DNA of 64,000 bases from Planctomycetota bacterium (lineage in GTDB: Bacteria > Planctomycetota > UBA11346): assembly GCA_014193115.1 (NCBI GenBank), contig BJHQ01000002.1, positions 320,815 through 384,814 on the forward strand, given 5' to 3'. A program made the position numbers and the translations under genes. A model generated the notes under the pieces. That model ran no database searches and was not told the origin of the DNA. It saw only the letters and a list, made by a program, of their open reading frames with translations. Shown here in pieces: positions 53,001 through 61,644 of the stretch (positions are counted from its first letter, which is position 1; each line of letters opens with the position of its first letter).

Positions 53001-53467
53001 AGACGGGGATCGAGGAGCCCAACCAGGTGGCGGTCGAAGTGGTCGATGTCCGGGCCAATGCCTTGGGTTGGAGTTCCATGCGCCAGCGTCAGGCCAGCTC
53101 GGATCCTCAGGATCAGGCCTTCATCAAGCACGGACTGTTCACCTTGCAGGATCTGGTCGATACCAACGCCCTGCAATCGGGCCGGGCCCAGGAATCGATC
53201 CTGGTGATCGATGCCGCCATCGCCGAGGTCTCCGCCACCCGCGGTCGGGCCGGGGCGATCCAGAGCGACTCGGTCGAAACCGCCCTGAGCAGCCTGCGCA
53301 TCCAGATCGAGAGCATGACCAGCACCGAAAGCATGATCCGCGACGCTGATTTCGCCCTGGAAAGCGCGAATTACGCCAAGCACAACCTGCGCTACGAGGC
53401 GGCGATGGCGATGCTCGGACAGGCCAACCAGGTGCCGCGGACCATCTTGCAACTCCTCCAGCAATAA
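50036..53467 (+). CDS. Very large flagellin-like protein (1143 aa)
   Basis: Flagellin ends on an oversized body. N-terminal D0/D1 has LSQSIQRLSSGLRIEHASDD, GLVMANGLRQQLAGL and IQTAEGSLDQISSLL; C-terminal has VETALSSLRIQIESMTSTES, MIRDADFALESANYAK and LGQANQVPRTILQLLQ. Between them are at least four repeats of a flagellin-IN-like module, each with TTIxxxVxxVN, a short beta stretch and GLLDSDT or GLLDRDT (near residues 235, 360, 500 and 830), plus variants. Start ATG 50036, only a weak GGGAT before it. It may form part of the filament, a sheath-like layer or a hook-filament junction. Differs from flagellins 1 and 2 in every surface domain. Confidence 0.88.
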   Translation: MALSVNFNVNTIRSHAHLTAVDRLLSQSIQRLSSGLRIEHASDDPVGLVMANGLRQQLAGLNRSVENAESGVSMIQTAEGSLDQISSLLSRARQLAIGAANGATVDPEQLVQYQRELSETIASVTRIAEKTAFGGVKLLTGGLNGLSLDATAKTHWAAADWDASRLPGGISEGTEVSLGAPQQNRGRIAVTFAGAPAAGTSIAGLTQNGTTFTGVPGGTILTAKGPLGQAQIPLSAATTIQNVVDAVNTAGIGLHASYISGTLTVEGFTPGPFAMDVDTSMSGAANVALLDGDTATDAVNPLTSTVSDPAIDAIETVFAGAPAGTSPIQGLVLADGGATLDAVAGGSVTVRGPLASRTFALLATTTIDDFVTRVNADAAVLGTFASYDATTGSLRITSTAPEHGQLSILASDMTTGGSTIGLLDSDTTTADNANALPSSNLRRERIAATLTSGGSPPTASATLTSVLQAGGAMTIAGGETVVVRGTRGSQTIILAPTTTIQQFLDQVNSRSENTGARAAYDPATGELSVESLGFGAGALAIESSDLGGGAGLLDSDVSDPWRNAFAPPRDRFAMSFTNVLAAGTVNATRSDSLWGLTGDGVVFDAMQTAGQGRQLTLIGTNASGQAAQVTMPLTPPLTPQGLAAEVANRSRNTFWDSAAGTLTVFNASSYPVTTVATLNVTDATTPQQFTDFLRTPAVSALTGLNAAFTAGNLALTPQPAGAAIGPAAAPTAATLATFFAANTQHTTFADGKLTVWDDTLPTPLPITGQLPITATTTIADIVAWANTPTNQERTLATLSAGAGTATITPIQATADTIAVGGTTLGDVIDFINERTDDLGMHADFIAASGGNPARIEVVGTRGSINVQSESLSSTSASGLLDRDTATVGTGSGLADSRVSSAPNRTMTLTFTDAGGTPRSVHLTQVPAADGGLTFTNLEAGPEAGPPFTGWKAGAFRMSMKDSTDGGPGTMVTVPTATAVAMRTSTVRIQTGIEEPNQVAVEVVDVRANALGWSSMRQRQASSDPQDQAFIKHGLFTLQDLVDTNALQSGRAQESILVIDAAIAEVSATRGRAGAIQSDSVETALSSLRIQIESMTSTESMIRDADFALESANYAKHNLRYEAAMAMLGQANQVPRTILQLLQQ

Positions 53468-53535
53468 GCTCGTCGGCGCGCCAATACCGGTGATCGACTT
53501 GCACCGGACGCCGTTCGGCGGCATCCTGCCATGGC

Positions 53536-54147
53536 ATGTCCTTCGTCCGGATTCCTGAGCTCATTCCAATCGACCGGCCGGTCCCCGACCGTGGCGATCC
53601 GGCCTGGGGTGACCTCAGGCAGCGGGTGCTGGACGCAGTGGCGACCCCGAGCGCAACCGGTCCGCACCGGGTCGAAGTGCCAGCCCCAGTGCGCAGCGAA
53701 CTGCTCGACTTCCTGGAAGCGGTGCGACGCCAGGCGTCTGGGCAGGCCCAGGGCCTGAACCCTGACCGGGTGCCGGGGCCATGGCGGGAACGGTTGGCCT
53801 GGGCTGGGATGCCGTTCGCCAACGATGGGAAGCTCCTTTGGGAGGAACTCGAACCATCCACCGATCCAGCTCCGACCTTCGCCGCGGGCCGGCTCCGCCT
53901 GAGCGAACCGGAGGGCTGGCGGCAGCTCACCAGCCTGGCGCTGAAACCGCTCCGCCAGTTCGTCGCCGAGCGCTTCGGATTCCGCCTGCAATGCGCCACC
54001 GGCGTCCGGGCCTGGCGCTGGCCCGGTGTCCTCGTCCTGGTCTCAGGCAACCACCTGCCGGTGGCCGGATTCGTCCACTGCTGCCAGGGTGACGAGCGCA
54101 CCTCAATCTATCTGGATCCCGGCGACGCGCAGCTGATCGCGATGTAG
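53536..54147 (+). CDS. Hypothetical protein downstream of flagellin 3
   Basis: 203 aa, soluble, rich in Arg, Pro and Leu, with ends such as VRIPELIPIDRPVPDRGDP and HCCQGDERTSIYLDPGDAQL. Near the C-terminus FVAERFGFRLQCATG and WRWPGVLVLVSGNHLPVAGF could be a small alpha/beta unit. No family recognised, and no FliW or CsrA likeness. It starts 68 bp after flagellin 3 on the same strand, so it may be co-transcribed. No good Shine-Dalgarno; the start is uncertain. Confidence 0.6.
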   Translation: MSFVRIPELIPIDRPVPDRGDPAWGDLRQRVLDAVATPSATGPHRVEVPAPVRSELLDFLEAVRRQASGQAQGLNPDRVPGPWRERLAWAGMPFANDGKLLWEELEPSTDPAPTFAAGRLRLSEPEGWRQLTSLALKPLRQFVAERFGFRLQCATGVRAWRWPGVLVLVSGNHLPVAGFVHCCQGDERTSIYLDPGDAQLIAM

Positions 54148-54297
54148 CACGACGCGCTGGAATCGCTGTGTCGCAACACGCAATTTCGGCACTCGGGGTT
54201 CGGGGGCGCCAAGTTTCTGTGGAGAAAAGCAAGCAGCCCGTGCAGAGCCAAACACGAACCGCTGGTTCCGGCCTGACCGGGCTGTGATTCGGCCGGT

Positions 54298-57003
54298 TCA
54301 GGACCGCGCCGCGGGCAGCACCACGACCTTTTCAGCGGCCAAGGCGTCGTGTTCGGCCTCATGGCAGGTGAACACCAGGATCTGTAGTTTGCGCGACGCG
54401 TGGCGCAGAGCCTGGATCATGGTGCCGCGACGCTGGGGATCGGCATTGATCAGCGGATCATCGAGCACCAGCGGCAGGCGCCGGCCCTTGGCGAACACCT
54501 CAGCCAGTCCGAGGCGGACGAGCAGGGCAAATTGCTCCCTGGCGCCGAGCGAGAGCTGGTCGAACGGTTCCGTGGTGTCGCCGGCGGCCAGCCCGGTGAG
54601 CCGCCAATCATCGTCGCCAAGCAGCAATTTGGCCCGCGGGAAGATCCGGCGCAGGTACGGTTCGATCGCCGCGCGAACCGGAGCCGCCAATACCGCACGG
54701 GTCTCGCGCTGCACCGTCAGCATGGTCTCGCGCAAGAGCTGGACCGCCCGTGCCTGGCGCTGGATCGCCGCGGCCCGCACCGTCGCCTGCTCCAGTTCGG
54801 CTTCTGCTTCCTGCAATTCCGCAGCCGGATCCTGTTCGGAGGTCGCACGCAGGACCCCGTGCAGCTGGTCGCGGCCCTGGCGGGCCGACTGGGCCTCGTC
54901 CTGGAGCCGCTTGGCGGCGCCGGCAAGCGCATCGGCTTCCTCGGCAGCGGCGCTTCCGCCGAGGGCATTCCACGCCGCCAGGAGGTCGGCTTCGCGGTTC
55001 ACCGCCTCGCCGAGCAGCCGGACGGCGTCTGCCTGACGCCTGCTGAGGTCGCTCTGGTCGGGCAGCTGGGCCAGCTCGGCGCTGGTCCGTTGCACCCGGT
55101 CATGACCGACGGCGATCTCGGCTTTGATCTCTGCCAGCCGGTCGCGCAGCGTGCGGTGGTGTTTGCGCAGGTCCTCTGCCGCAGCTCCCGCAGCGACCGC
55201 GAGCTCCCGGGCCCCACGGGCAGCAGTGCGGGCGGCCTCAGGATCGAGGCCGCCCGCTGCTGCGTCTTCCGCCGATCCGGCAGCCAGCCGGGCCTGACCA
55301 GCGGCGACCTCATGACGCAGATCCTCGACGGCCTGGGCGACCTCGGCCGCTCCGGCGCTTGCGCTGAGGCCCAATCCGGCGAGCAGCGCTGCGCTGGCCT
55401 GGTTGCACGCGGTGACAGCGTCCGCATGCCGCTGGAATTGCCCTTCAGCTTCCTCCAGTGAAGCGACCTTCAGCCGGCGCAGGTGCTCTTCCAACGCTGT
55501 GCCGGCCTGGCGGGCGGCGAGGGCCAGATCACCGCTTCCTGAGCCTCCGGTCCGCACCCGGATCGTGCCGACACCGGGCAGGTGCAGCTCGCCGTGGTTG
55601 GCTGCGCTGCCGGTCCAGAGGCCGGCCGCGACCAGATCGAGCTGGCTGACCTGCCCATCGGCGGTCCAGGTAGCGGTTTGCGCCTGTTCGGATTGGAAGG
55701 AAATGGTGGTCGCGGCAACATCCCGCTGCCCGCAAGCGTGGCGGTAAGCCGCCACCTGATCGCGAAGGACTGCGAGCGCCCGCGGCGTCACAAAACCTGA
55801 CATCGCCGCGACCGCCGCCTGGGCCTGCCGGCGGACCTCGACCAAGGCGTCGATCCGCAGCAAACGCGCAGCTGCTTGGGCGACCTGTTCAGCCAGCCTG
55901 GCCCGTCCGGCCCGGTCCTGGGCCTGATCCGCGAGATCCTGGGCCAAAACTGCTTGTTGTTGGGCGTGGGACGCGTCGATCTCCAGGCGAACCTGGGCTT
56001 GTTCGAGACGTTCCAGCTCACCGGCGACACCAGCAGCGCGTCCGGCATGGTGGTCGAGCTCGGTGCGGTAACGTATCAGCTCCGACTCCAATTCGGCACG
56101 ACGGACCAGGGCCTTGGCTGATTCACCAGCGGCCCGGCGCAGCTCATTCAGCTCGACCCGGTGCTGATCCAGGGCTTGTTGGCGTTCGCCGGCGAGACGG
56201 GCCCGCATGCGCGCAACCTCGGCCTGCTCCTCGGCTAGACGCAAACGCGGCGTGAGTCCAGCCATCCGCTCGGTCAGGTCCTGCAGATCCCGCACTGCGT
56301 CTTCGAAGGTTTTCAGCCGGCTGCGGGCCTGGTCGCGCCGGACCAACGCGGTTTCACGATCCTTGATCGCCTTGCCATGGTCGCCGGTGGGCTTGCCCGC
56401 CACGGCCGTCCAGAAGCGATCATGCTCCCCCTGCACCAGTTCGAGCACCTTGGTGGCGAGAGGTCCCGCCGCGACCGCTCCGACCTCAAGCGAGACCAAT
56501 GCTGACAGCCGGCTGCGCACGCCATCGGTCACCGCCTGGTCGAGGCCCGACAAGGCTCCCTGATGCTGCCACAGGATCGGCCACAGGCCGAGATGCTCCG
56601 GTTCGACATCACGGGTCGCACGGCCGGCGTTGGGCGCGGCATATCCCAACAGATCCTGCAAGGCCCGCTCTGCCGGATCGCCTTCGACGGCGGTGCCGTC
56701 CGGCCCGGTCAGCCGGCTGTGCTGACGACGCAGGAACCGTTTCTCGATCCGCCAGCGCTGGCCCTCGACCACGAAATCGACCTCGACCGTGGGCGGCTCG
56801 GTACTCGAACGCTGCTGGATGGCCTTGCGGCCGAGGTACGCCGGACGGCACGGCTCGAACAGGGCGAAGCGCAGAGCCTCGGCAATGGTCGATTTGCCGG
56901 CCTCGTTGGGCCCGCAGATCAGATTGATGCGGTCAGACAACTCGTCGATCACCAGGTGATCGTGGCGTCGCCAATGGCTGACGGCGATGCGGGCAAGGTG
57001 CAT
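54298..57003 (-). CDS. SMC-like ATPase of the YhaN/SbcC group
   Basis: 901 aa. N-terminal Walker A INLICGPNEAGKSTIAEALR; long helical middle rich in Ala, Arg and Gln (about 200-860); C-terminal SLGAREQFALLVRLGLAEVF (ABC signature region) and Walker B LPLVLDDPLINADPQRR. There is no CxxC zinc hook in the coiled coil, which favours YhaN over Rad50/SbcC. Such proteins act with a Mre11-type nuclease at DNA ends. The partner gene lies nine bp upstream in the same operon. Confidence 0.88.
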   Translation of the reverse strand: MHLARIAVSHWRRHDHLVIDELSDRINLICGPNEAGKSTIAEALRFALFEPCRPAYLGRKAIQQRSSTEPPTVEVDFVVEGQRWRIEKRFLRRQHSRLTGPDGTAVEGDPAERALQDLLGYAAPNAGRATRDVEPEHLGLWPILWQHQGALSGLDQAVTDGVRSRLSALVSLEVGAVAAGPLATKVLELVQGEHDRFWTAVAGKPTGDHGKAIKDRETALVRRDQARSRLKTFEDAVRDLQDLTERMAGLTPRLRLAEEQAEVARMRARLAGERQQALDQHRVELNELRRAAGESAKALVRRAELESELIRYRTELDHHAGRAAGVAGELERLEQAQVRLEIDASHAQQQAVLAQDLADQAQDRAGRARLAEQVAQAAARLLRIDALVEVRRQAQAAVAAMSGFVTPRALAVLRDQVAAYRHACGQRDVAATTISFQSEQAQTATWTADGQVSQLDLVAAGLWTGSAANHGELHLPGVGTIRVRTGGSGSGDLALAARQAGTALEEHLRRLKVASLEEAEGQFQRHADAVTACNQASAALLAGLGLSASAGAAEVAQAVEDLRHEVAAGQARLAAGSAEDAAAGGLDPEAARTAARGARELAVAAGAAAEDLRKHHRTLRDRLAEIKAEIAVGHDRVQRTSAELAQLPDQSDLSRRQADAVRLLGEAVNREADLLAAWNALGGSAAAEEADALAGAAKRLQDEAQSARQGRDQLHGVLRATSEQDPAAELQEAEAELEQATVRAAAIQRQARAVQLLRETMLTVQRETRAVLAAPVRAAIEPYLRRIFPRAKLLLGDDDWRLTGLAAGDTTEPFDQLSLGAREQFALLVRLGLAEVFAKGRRLPLVLDDPLINADPQRRGTMIQALRHASRKLQILVFTCHEAEHDALAAEKVVVLPAARS

Positions 57004-57012
57004 GGGGTTCCG

Positions 57013-58125
57013 TCAGATCCCGCTGGCAGTGGACCGTTCGGCCACCAGCCGGTGGAGCAGTAGCAGCGCGTCGGCCGCCTCCGGGGTCGCCATCGCCCGC
57101 AGCCGGTCCACCGAACCGGCGAGCAGCCCGGCCTCGGCCAGCATCCCCAGATCACCTTCCGAGGGCATCGTCACGATCAAAGTGGTGTCGGCGCGCAGCA
57201 GCATGCAGCGGCGGGACCATGCGTACAGCACGGCATCCAACCGGTTGCGGCCGGCCAGGCTCAGAGTGCCAGACAAGGTCAGGTCGATGCAAGTCGTGGT
57301 CGGCTGCGGAAGCCGATCGAACCGGGCTTCGAGAGCGGCGATCGCCGCATCATCCGCCAGCAGGTCCTGCCAGCGCTGCCAGGTGGTGGTCGCGATCCTG
57401 ACCGGCTCGACCTGCGGAGCCGCGCCCGGGGCGGCGATGGTTACCACCAGCACCGAGCCCGGATGCTTTTCCTTGAAGCGTGTCGGCTCGGGGGTGCCGC
57501 AGTACCACGCCCGGCGATCGACGCTGAGCGTCCCATGCCAGTCGCCGAGGGCCACATAGTCGAAATCCTTGGCAAGAACCGCTTGGATATCGATCAGGTT
57601 CGGAGATTCCACCTCGTCGTCGGCCATGGCCGCGAAATCGATCACACCGCCGTGGGCCATGGCGATCCGGATGCCGCTGTCGCTACCGCGGGGTTGCAGC
57701 CAGGCCGTCGGATCTTCCCGTTCATGACGACGCAGCAGCGGACAGGGATGGATCGTTGCTCCGGCCACCGCCACCACCGTCCGCTGATCGAGCACCCGGA
57801 CGTGGGGCAGCCCCTCGGCCAGCCGGCCCAAGGCGCAGGCCGGGCCGGCATGATCGTGGTTGCCCGGCAACAGCAGCACCGGAATCGGGGCGAACGCGCT
57901 CAGCGCCTCCCGGGCCCGTTGCAGGGTCTGGGAACCAGCCGCGTTGGAATCCAGCGTGTCGCCGCTGACCAGCACCGCATCGACCCGCCGCGCTCGGGCG
58001 AGATCAGCGATGGCGCGGACCGCCTGATAGCGGAGCAGCCTGGCCTGGGCCCCGGCATCACCAGGAATGAACTGGAGCTTCAATCCAAGCTGCCAATCGC
58101 CGGTATGGATGCAGGTGAACGGCAT
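57013..58125 (-). CDS. Metallophosphoesterase of the YhaO/SbcD group
   Basis: 370 aa. Calcineurin-like motifs in order: HTGDWQLGLKLQ, VLVSGDTLDSNA, LLPGNHDHAGP, IAMAHGG and YVALGDWHG, with CGTPEPTRFKE following. These bind two metals in Mre11/SbcD nucleases. It forms an operon with the SMC-like ATPase after it. Likely role: processing of double-strand breaks or hairpins, an activity relevant in a genome rich in palindromes. The XylR-like gene lies 136 bp upstream on the same strand. Confidence 0.88.
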   Translation of the reverse strand: MPFTCIHTGDWQLGLKLQFIPGDAGAQARLLRYQAVRAIADLARARRVDAVLVSGDTLDSNAAGSQTLQRAREALSAFAPIPVLLLPGNHDHAGPACALGRLAEGLPHVRVLDQRTVVAVAGATIHPCPLLRRHEREDPTAWLQPRGSDSGIRIAMAHGGVIDFAAMADDEVESPNLIDIQAVLAKDFDYVALGDWHGTLSVDRRAWYCGTPEPTRFKEKHPGSVLVVTIAAPGAAPQVEPVRIATTTWQRWQDLLADDAAIAALEARFDRLPQPTTTCIDLTLSGTLSLAGRNRLDAVLYAWSRRCMLLRADTTLIVTMPSEGDLGMLAEAGLLAGSVDRLRAMATPEAADALLLLHRLVAERSTASGI

Positions 58126-58261
58126 GACGAGCTCTCTGACCTCCGCACCTGGTTCCGCTGGGTGGCCGAGGATTGGAACCGGCCCGAGCAGTGGAACCGG
58201 TTGGCGGCGACGGCATCGAACTGGCGAGCACGGTCAACGGCTGGGCAGCAGCTCGGTGCAG

Positions 58262-59392
58262 CTAGGTGGGCTCCGGCGAACACCTGATCGCCGACCGCCA
58301 GCGTCCTGGGCTGGTGCCGTGGATCCGGCGAAAGGCCTGGGTGAAGGGAACCCGGCCGGAAAATCCACATTCCGCCGCCACCTCGTCCATGGTCGCCTCG
58401 GTGGTGGCCAGGCAGGAACGGGCCACCGCCATCCGGGCATCGGTGATCAGCGCCGATGGGGTCCGTCCGGTCATTTCCAGGCAATGTTTGTGCAATCGCC
58501 GCACACCCATCCCCAGAGTGTCTGCAAGGCTGGCGACCGTGCCGGTGACCGCCATGGCGGCGACCCGCCGCTCCAGCTCGCGCCGGGCATCGTCGGTCGG
58601 GACTGCGGTGCGGCGGGTCGAGGCGCGCAGGCTGACGCCGGGAGCGGACAGGGTCACCGCCGGTCCCGGCGCGGCTCCGCATAGCAGCCGGTGCAGGGCC
58701 AAGGCGCTCTCATAGGCCATGGCGGCCCACGGCAGCTGCACGCTGGTCAAGGTCGGCGTACTGGTCGCAGCTGCCGCCGTGTCCTCGACGCCGATCACGC
58801 CGATGTCTTCCGGCACGGCCAGGCCGGCCAGAGCGATTTCGTGGAGCAGCCACAGGGCGACCTGGTCCTGGTATCCGAACAGGGCGGTGGGAAGGCCATC
58901 CAGTACCAGATCGCGTAGGAAGGAACTGAGCCGTTTGCTATCGGCGTCACGGGGTAGGCGGAGCGCCTGGACCCCAGGCACCGAACGTGCTCTGGCGAGG
59001 AAGCCGCGATGGCGTTCGGCCCGGGCCGAGATGGTATCGCTGGCGGTGGGGCCCTGGCAGATCAATCGCCGGTAACCTGCCTTGATCAGGGTCTCTGCCG
59101 CCAGGGCGCCGATCGCCTGGTCATCGACCAGCACCCGAGCAGCCCGTCGGGATTGGGAGCGGAAGCTGACGACGGGCAGATCCCGGCCGATCTGGGTAGC
59201 GTCCACGAATCCGACCGCCGCCTGGATCCGTCCCATAGCCACCAAATCTTCGAGCCAGTGCCTGGCACCGTCGCTGGTGGGCTGAATGTGGAGCCGCCAG
59301 GGCAGTGCGTGGCGGCGGGCATGGGCGGCCAGGGTTGCCGCCACCACCGAGGCGCCGCGGCCCGGCTGGATGAACAGGGCGATGTCGACCAT
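58262..59392 (-). CDS. XylR-type AraC-family transcription regulator
   Basis: 376 aa. About 1-260 is a LacI/periplasmic-binding-like sensor (AALAAETLIKAGYRRLICQG; VPEDIGVIGVEDTAAAAT), followed by an AraC HTH pair with LADTLGMGVRRLHKHCLEM and VAAECGFSGRVPFTQAFRRI. Regulators of this plan control sugar use, typically pentoses, and are common in PVC bacteria. The next gene on the minus strand upstream encodes an arabinofuranosidase-like enzyme, which suggests an arabinose-containing ligand. ATG 59392 fits the family start; a frame open to 59437 is also possible. Confidence 0.9.
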   Translation of the reverse strand: MVDIALFIQPGRGASVVAATLAAHARRHALPWRLHIQPTSDGARHWLEDLVAMGRIQAAVGFVDATQIGRDLPVVSFRSQSRRAARVLVDDQAIGALAAETLIKAGYRRLICQGPTASDTISARAERHRGFLARARSVPGVQALRLPRDADSKRLSSFLRDLVLDGLPTALFGYQDQVALWLLHEIALAGLAVPEDIGVIGVEDTAAAATSTPTLTSVQLPWAAMAYESALALHRLLCGAAPGPAVTLSAPGVSLRASTRRTAVPTDDARRELERRVAAMAVTGTVASLADTLGMGVRRLHKHCLEMTGRTPSALITDARMAVARSCLATTEATMDEVAAECGFSGRVPFTQAFRRIHGTSPGRWRSAIRCSPEPT

Positions 59393-59643
59393 GGTGGTTC
59401 GCTGAGGTGAGGGATTCGACTTCCGATGTAGCAACACTCAAGCCGATCCGAGGACATCCCGATCTGGGCGAAGGTCCATGGCGTTGGCATGGTGACCAGC
59501 CATGACAGCGGCCAGCCAGCACTATCTGCGTCGATCAAGAACGCTGCGGCCAGCTGGAGGACTAGCCCCCGTCGCGCTCCAGTCGGCAGACCCTGGTGCT
59601 GGAACTGGCGCGACGGTGTACGCCGGCCCGCGACTGGCCCGTT

Positions 59644-61374
59644 TCAGCGTGCTGACGTCCGTAGCAACGGGAGACGGATCACCAGCGCCGTGCGCGGTGG
59701 CAGGGTCTCGCGCAGCCAGCCTTCGACCAATCGCACTGGGGTTTCTCTGAACCCACAGGTCTGCTGGCCGGCAGCCGGGCGCTGTTCCGGGGGCAGGTGG
59801 GCCAGATCGATGCGCACCCCGGCCGCTTCGCCAGCGCACACGGCTGAGCAGTCGATGGCCACCGGCAGCGATTGGCTGGCGGCACGCTGCACGATGTGCA
59901 GGAACAGGTGCTCAGCGTTGGCGGTGGCCACGACATCCAGCCAGGCCAGGAACGGATCGGCCTGCTGCGGCCAGGTGGTCCACTTGCCGGTGATGTAGGT
60001 CACGGTGGTGCCGGGCAGCGGCCCGTGAGCCACGCTCAGCCGGCGATCGCCGTGGTGGCGGAGATACAGCTGCGTCGCCAGGGCCTGGGGCCGGAACCAC
60101 GGCGGCTTGGCGCCGGTGGGGTCGGCGGTCACCGCCGCGATGCCCCAGCGGTGGCCCAGCAGCATGCTCTGGGTGGCCAGCACCACGTGTTCGGACTGGC
60201 GCAGCAGACCGTTGAGGAACGACGCGGTGCCCACCGCCTGGGCGCTGTGGACCCACTCGCTGCGGAAGGGTTCCGGCGTGTTCTTCCAGCCCCAGCCGTT
60301 CCAGTTCCATTCCGTCACCACGATGGGGTAGCCCAAGGCCACCGCCCGGTCATAGGATGCGCCGCGCACGCCCAGGGCGGTGCCGTCGGGTGCCAGGCCG
60401 GCGGGCAGGAAGCAGGTGCCGTACCACCAGTCCTCGGCGCTCAGCGTGGCCGCATCCACCGTGGGCGGGGCCGGTTGGCGGCGGACCACGTCGAGGGAAC
60501 CCGGGGCATAGGTGTGGATGGCGGCGCCGGCGACGCTGCGGCGCAGGCGCTCGTCCCCCAGGACGGCGGCTTCCACCTCGGGATGGTTCTTGGCGTCGAT
60601 GAGGATGCGCACGTCAGGATCGATGGTGCGGATGGCTTCGAGATACGCATGCAGCACTCGCAGGTACCACCCGGCCAGGTCGTCACCGGAGATGGCCTTG
60701 CGGATATCGTTGGTCTTGAAAGTCCATTCATTGCCGATCTGCACGTATTCCACCCGGTGCGGGTGCGGGTGGCCATTGCGGGCGCGCACCGCCGGCCAGT
60801 CGGGCATGCCCAGGGGCAGGGCCGCGCCCATCGGCGCATTGCAATAGGCCAGCAAACCCACGGCGTCACGAACAGCGTCGTCCAGCGGTTTGGTGCGCAG
60901 CAGCGCATCCATGACGTTGAGCACGGCGATGGTGCGGTTGCCCAGGCGCCGCTGCACCGAGAAATATTCCTCCCAGCCGAAGCGATTGGTGATCGATCCG
61001 GCGGCGGCGGCATCCCGGTTGGTGGTGCTGCGCACCGACACCGGTCGCGGCCCCGATCGGCCGGGAACCCCGTCGATGAGATCCCGCCAGTCCAGGAAAT
61101 CCACATCGGTGCCGCCGGGGAATCGGATCACCGGGGCACCCATCTCGGCCAAGGCCGCCAGGATGGGCTCGGGCAGGGCACCGGTCACAGGATCGGCAAA
61201 GGCCTCGGGTCCGGGTTCGCCGAACGACGCCCGTTCGAGGAACTGGCCGAACAGTTCGCTACGCACCGGGGCCGTCGGCTGCGGCGCGATGGTGAAGATG
61301 GTCGGGGCATCGCCGGCGCAGGCGGCGGACACGGCCGCCAGCAGGGCGGCAGCACAGACCTTCCCGTTGGTCAT
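59644..61374 (-). CDS. Secreted GH51-like alpha-L-arabinofuranosidase
   Basis: 576 aa with a signal peptide (KVCAAALLAAVSAACAGD). The clan GH-A barrel shows IRFPGGTDVDFLDWRD, the acid/base pair Asn-Glu in YVQIGNEW and the nucleophile Glu in IVVTEWNWNGWG, as expected for retaining GH51-type enzymes; a C-terminal beta domain follows (AGVRIDLAHLPPE). It probably releases arabinose from plant or algal polysaccharides outside the cytoplasm. The frame is open further upstream, but ATG 61374 directly precedes the signal peptide. GH51 is the best guess; related GH39/GH79-like families are not excluded. Confidence 0.72.
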   Translation of the reverse strand: MTNGKVCAAALLAAVSAACAGDAPTIFTIAPQPTAPVRSELFGQFLERASFGEPGPEAFADPVTGALPEPILAALAEMGAPVIRFPGGTDVDFLDWRDLIDGVPGRSGPRPVSVRSTTNRDAAAAGSITNRFGWEEYFSVQRRLGNRTIAVLNVMDALLRTKPLDDAVRDAVGLLAYCNAPMGAALPLGMPDWPAVRARNGHPHPHRVEYVQIGNEWTFKTNDIRKAISGDDLAGWYLRVLHAYLEAIRTIDPDVRILIDAKNHPEVEAAVLGDERLRRSVAGAAIHTYAPGSLDVVRRQPAPPTVDAATLSAEDWWYGTCFLPAGLAPDGTALGVRGASYDRAVALGYPIVVTEWNWNGWGWKNTPEPFRSEWVHSAQAVGTASFLNGLLRQSEHVVLATQSMLLGHRWGIAAVTADPTGAKPPWFRPQALATQLYLRHHGDRRLSVAHGPLPGTTVTYITGKWTTWPQQADPFLAWLDVVATANAEHLFLHIVQRAASQSLPVAIDCSAVCAGEAAGVRIDLAHLPPEQRPAAGQQTCGFRETPVRLVEGWLRETLPPRTALVIRLPLLRTSAR

Positions 61375-61644
61375 GGGTGGACCATGGTCAGGAGACCTCG
61401 CACGCAACCGCGGACCACTGGTAAACCGCAGAAGTGCTGCGGCAGTCGCAACTTGGTCGAGCAGCAGGCTCTGAATGGCCGATCGGCAGACAGGTGGGCC
61501 GATTCGCAGACGCGAGCAAGCGTGCACGCACCTGCGCAGACGGTTATCCACCATCCGTCAGCGACTCCGATCAGAATCCAGCGTATCCTTTGCCACAGCC
61601 ACGCCCCGTGGCTCGCGACGATCCCGAGGCCCTGCCGGTCCATC
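61375..61644. other. Divergent promoter region between the glycosidase and the beta-propeller gene
   Basis: 270 bp without a gene. A small perfect palindrome CCGCAG-AAGTG-CTGCGG is at 61426-61442. No recognisable sigma54 or sigma28 box. Likely holds control sites for both neighbours. Confidence 0.4.

Noticed and set aside
51821..53524. 567-codon minus-strand frame inside flagellin 3
   Set aside because: Gly/Arg/Asp-rich antisense shadow without motifs.
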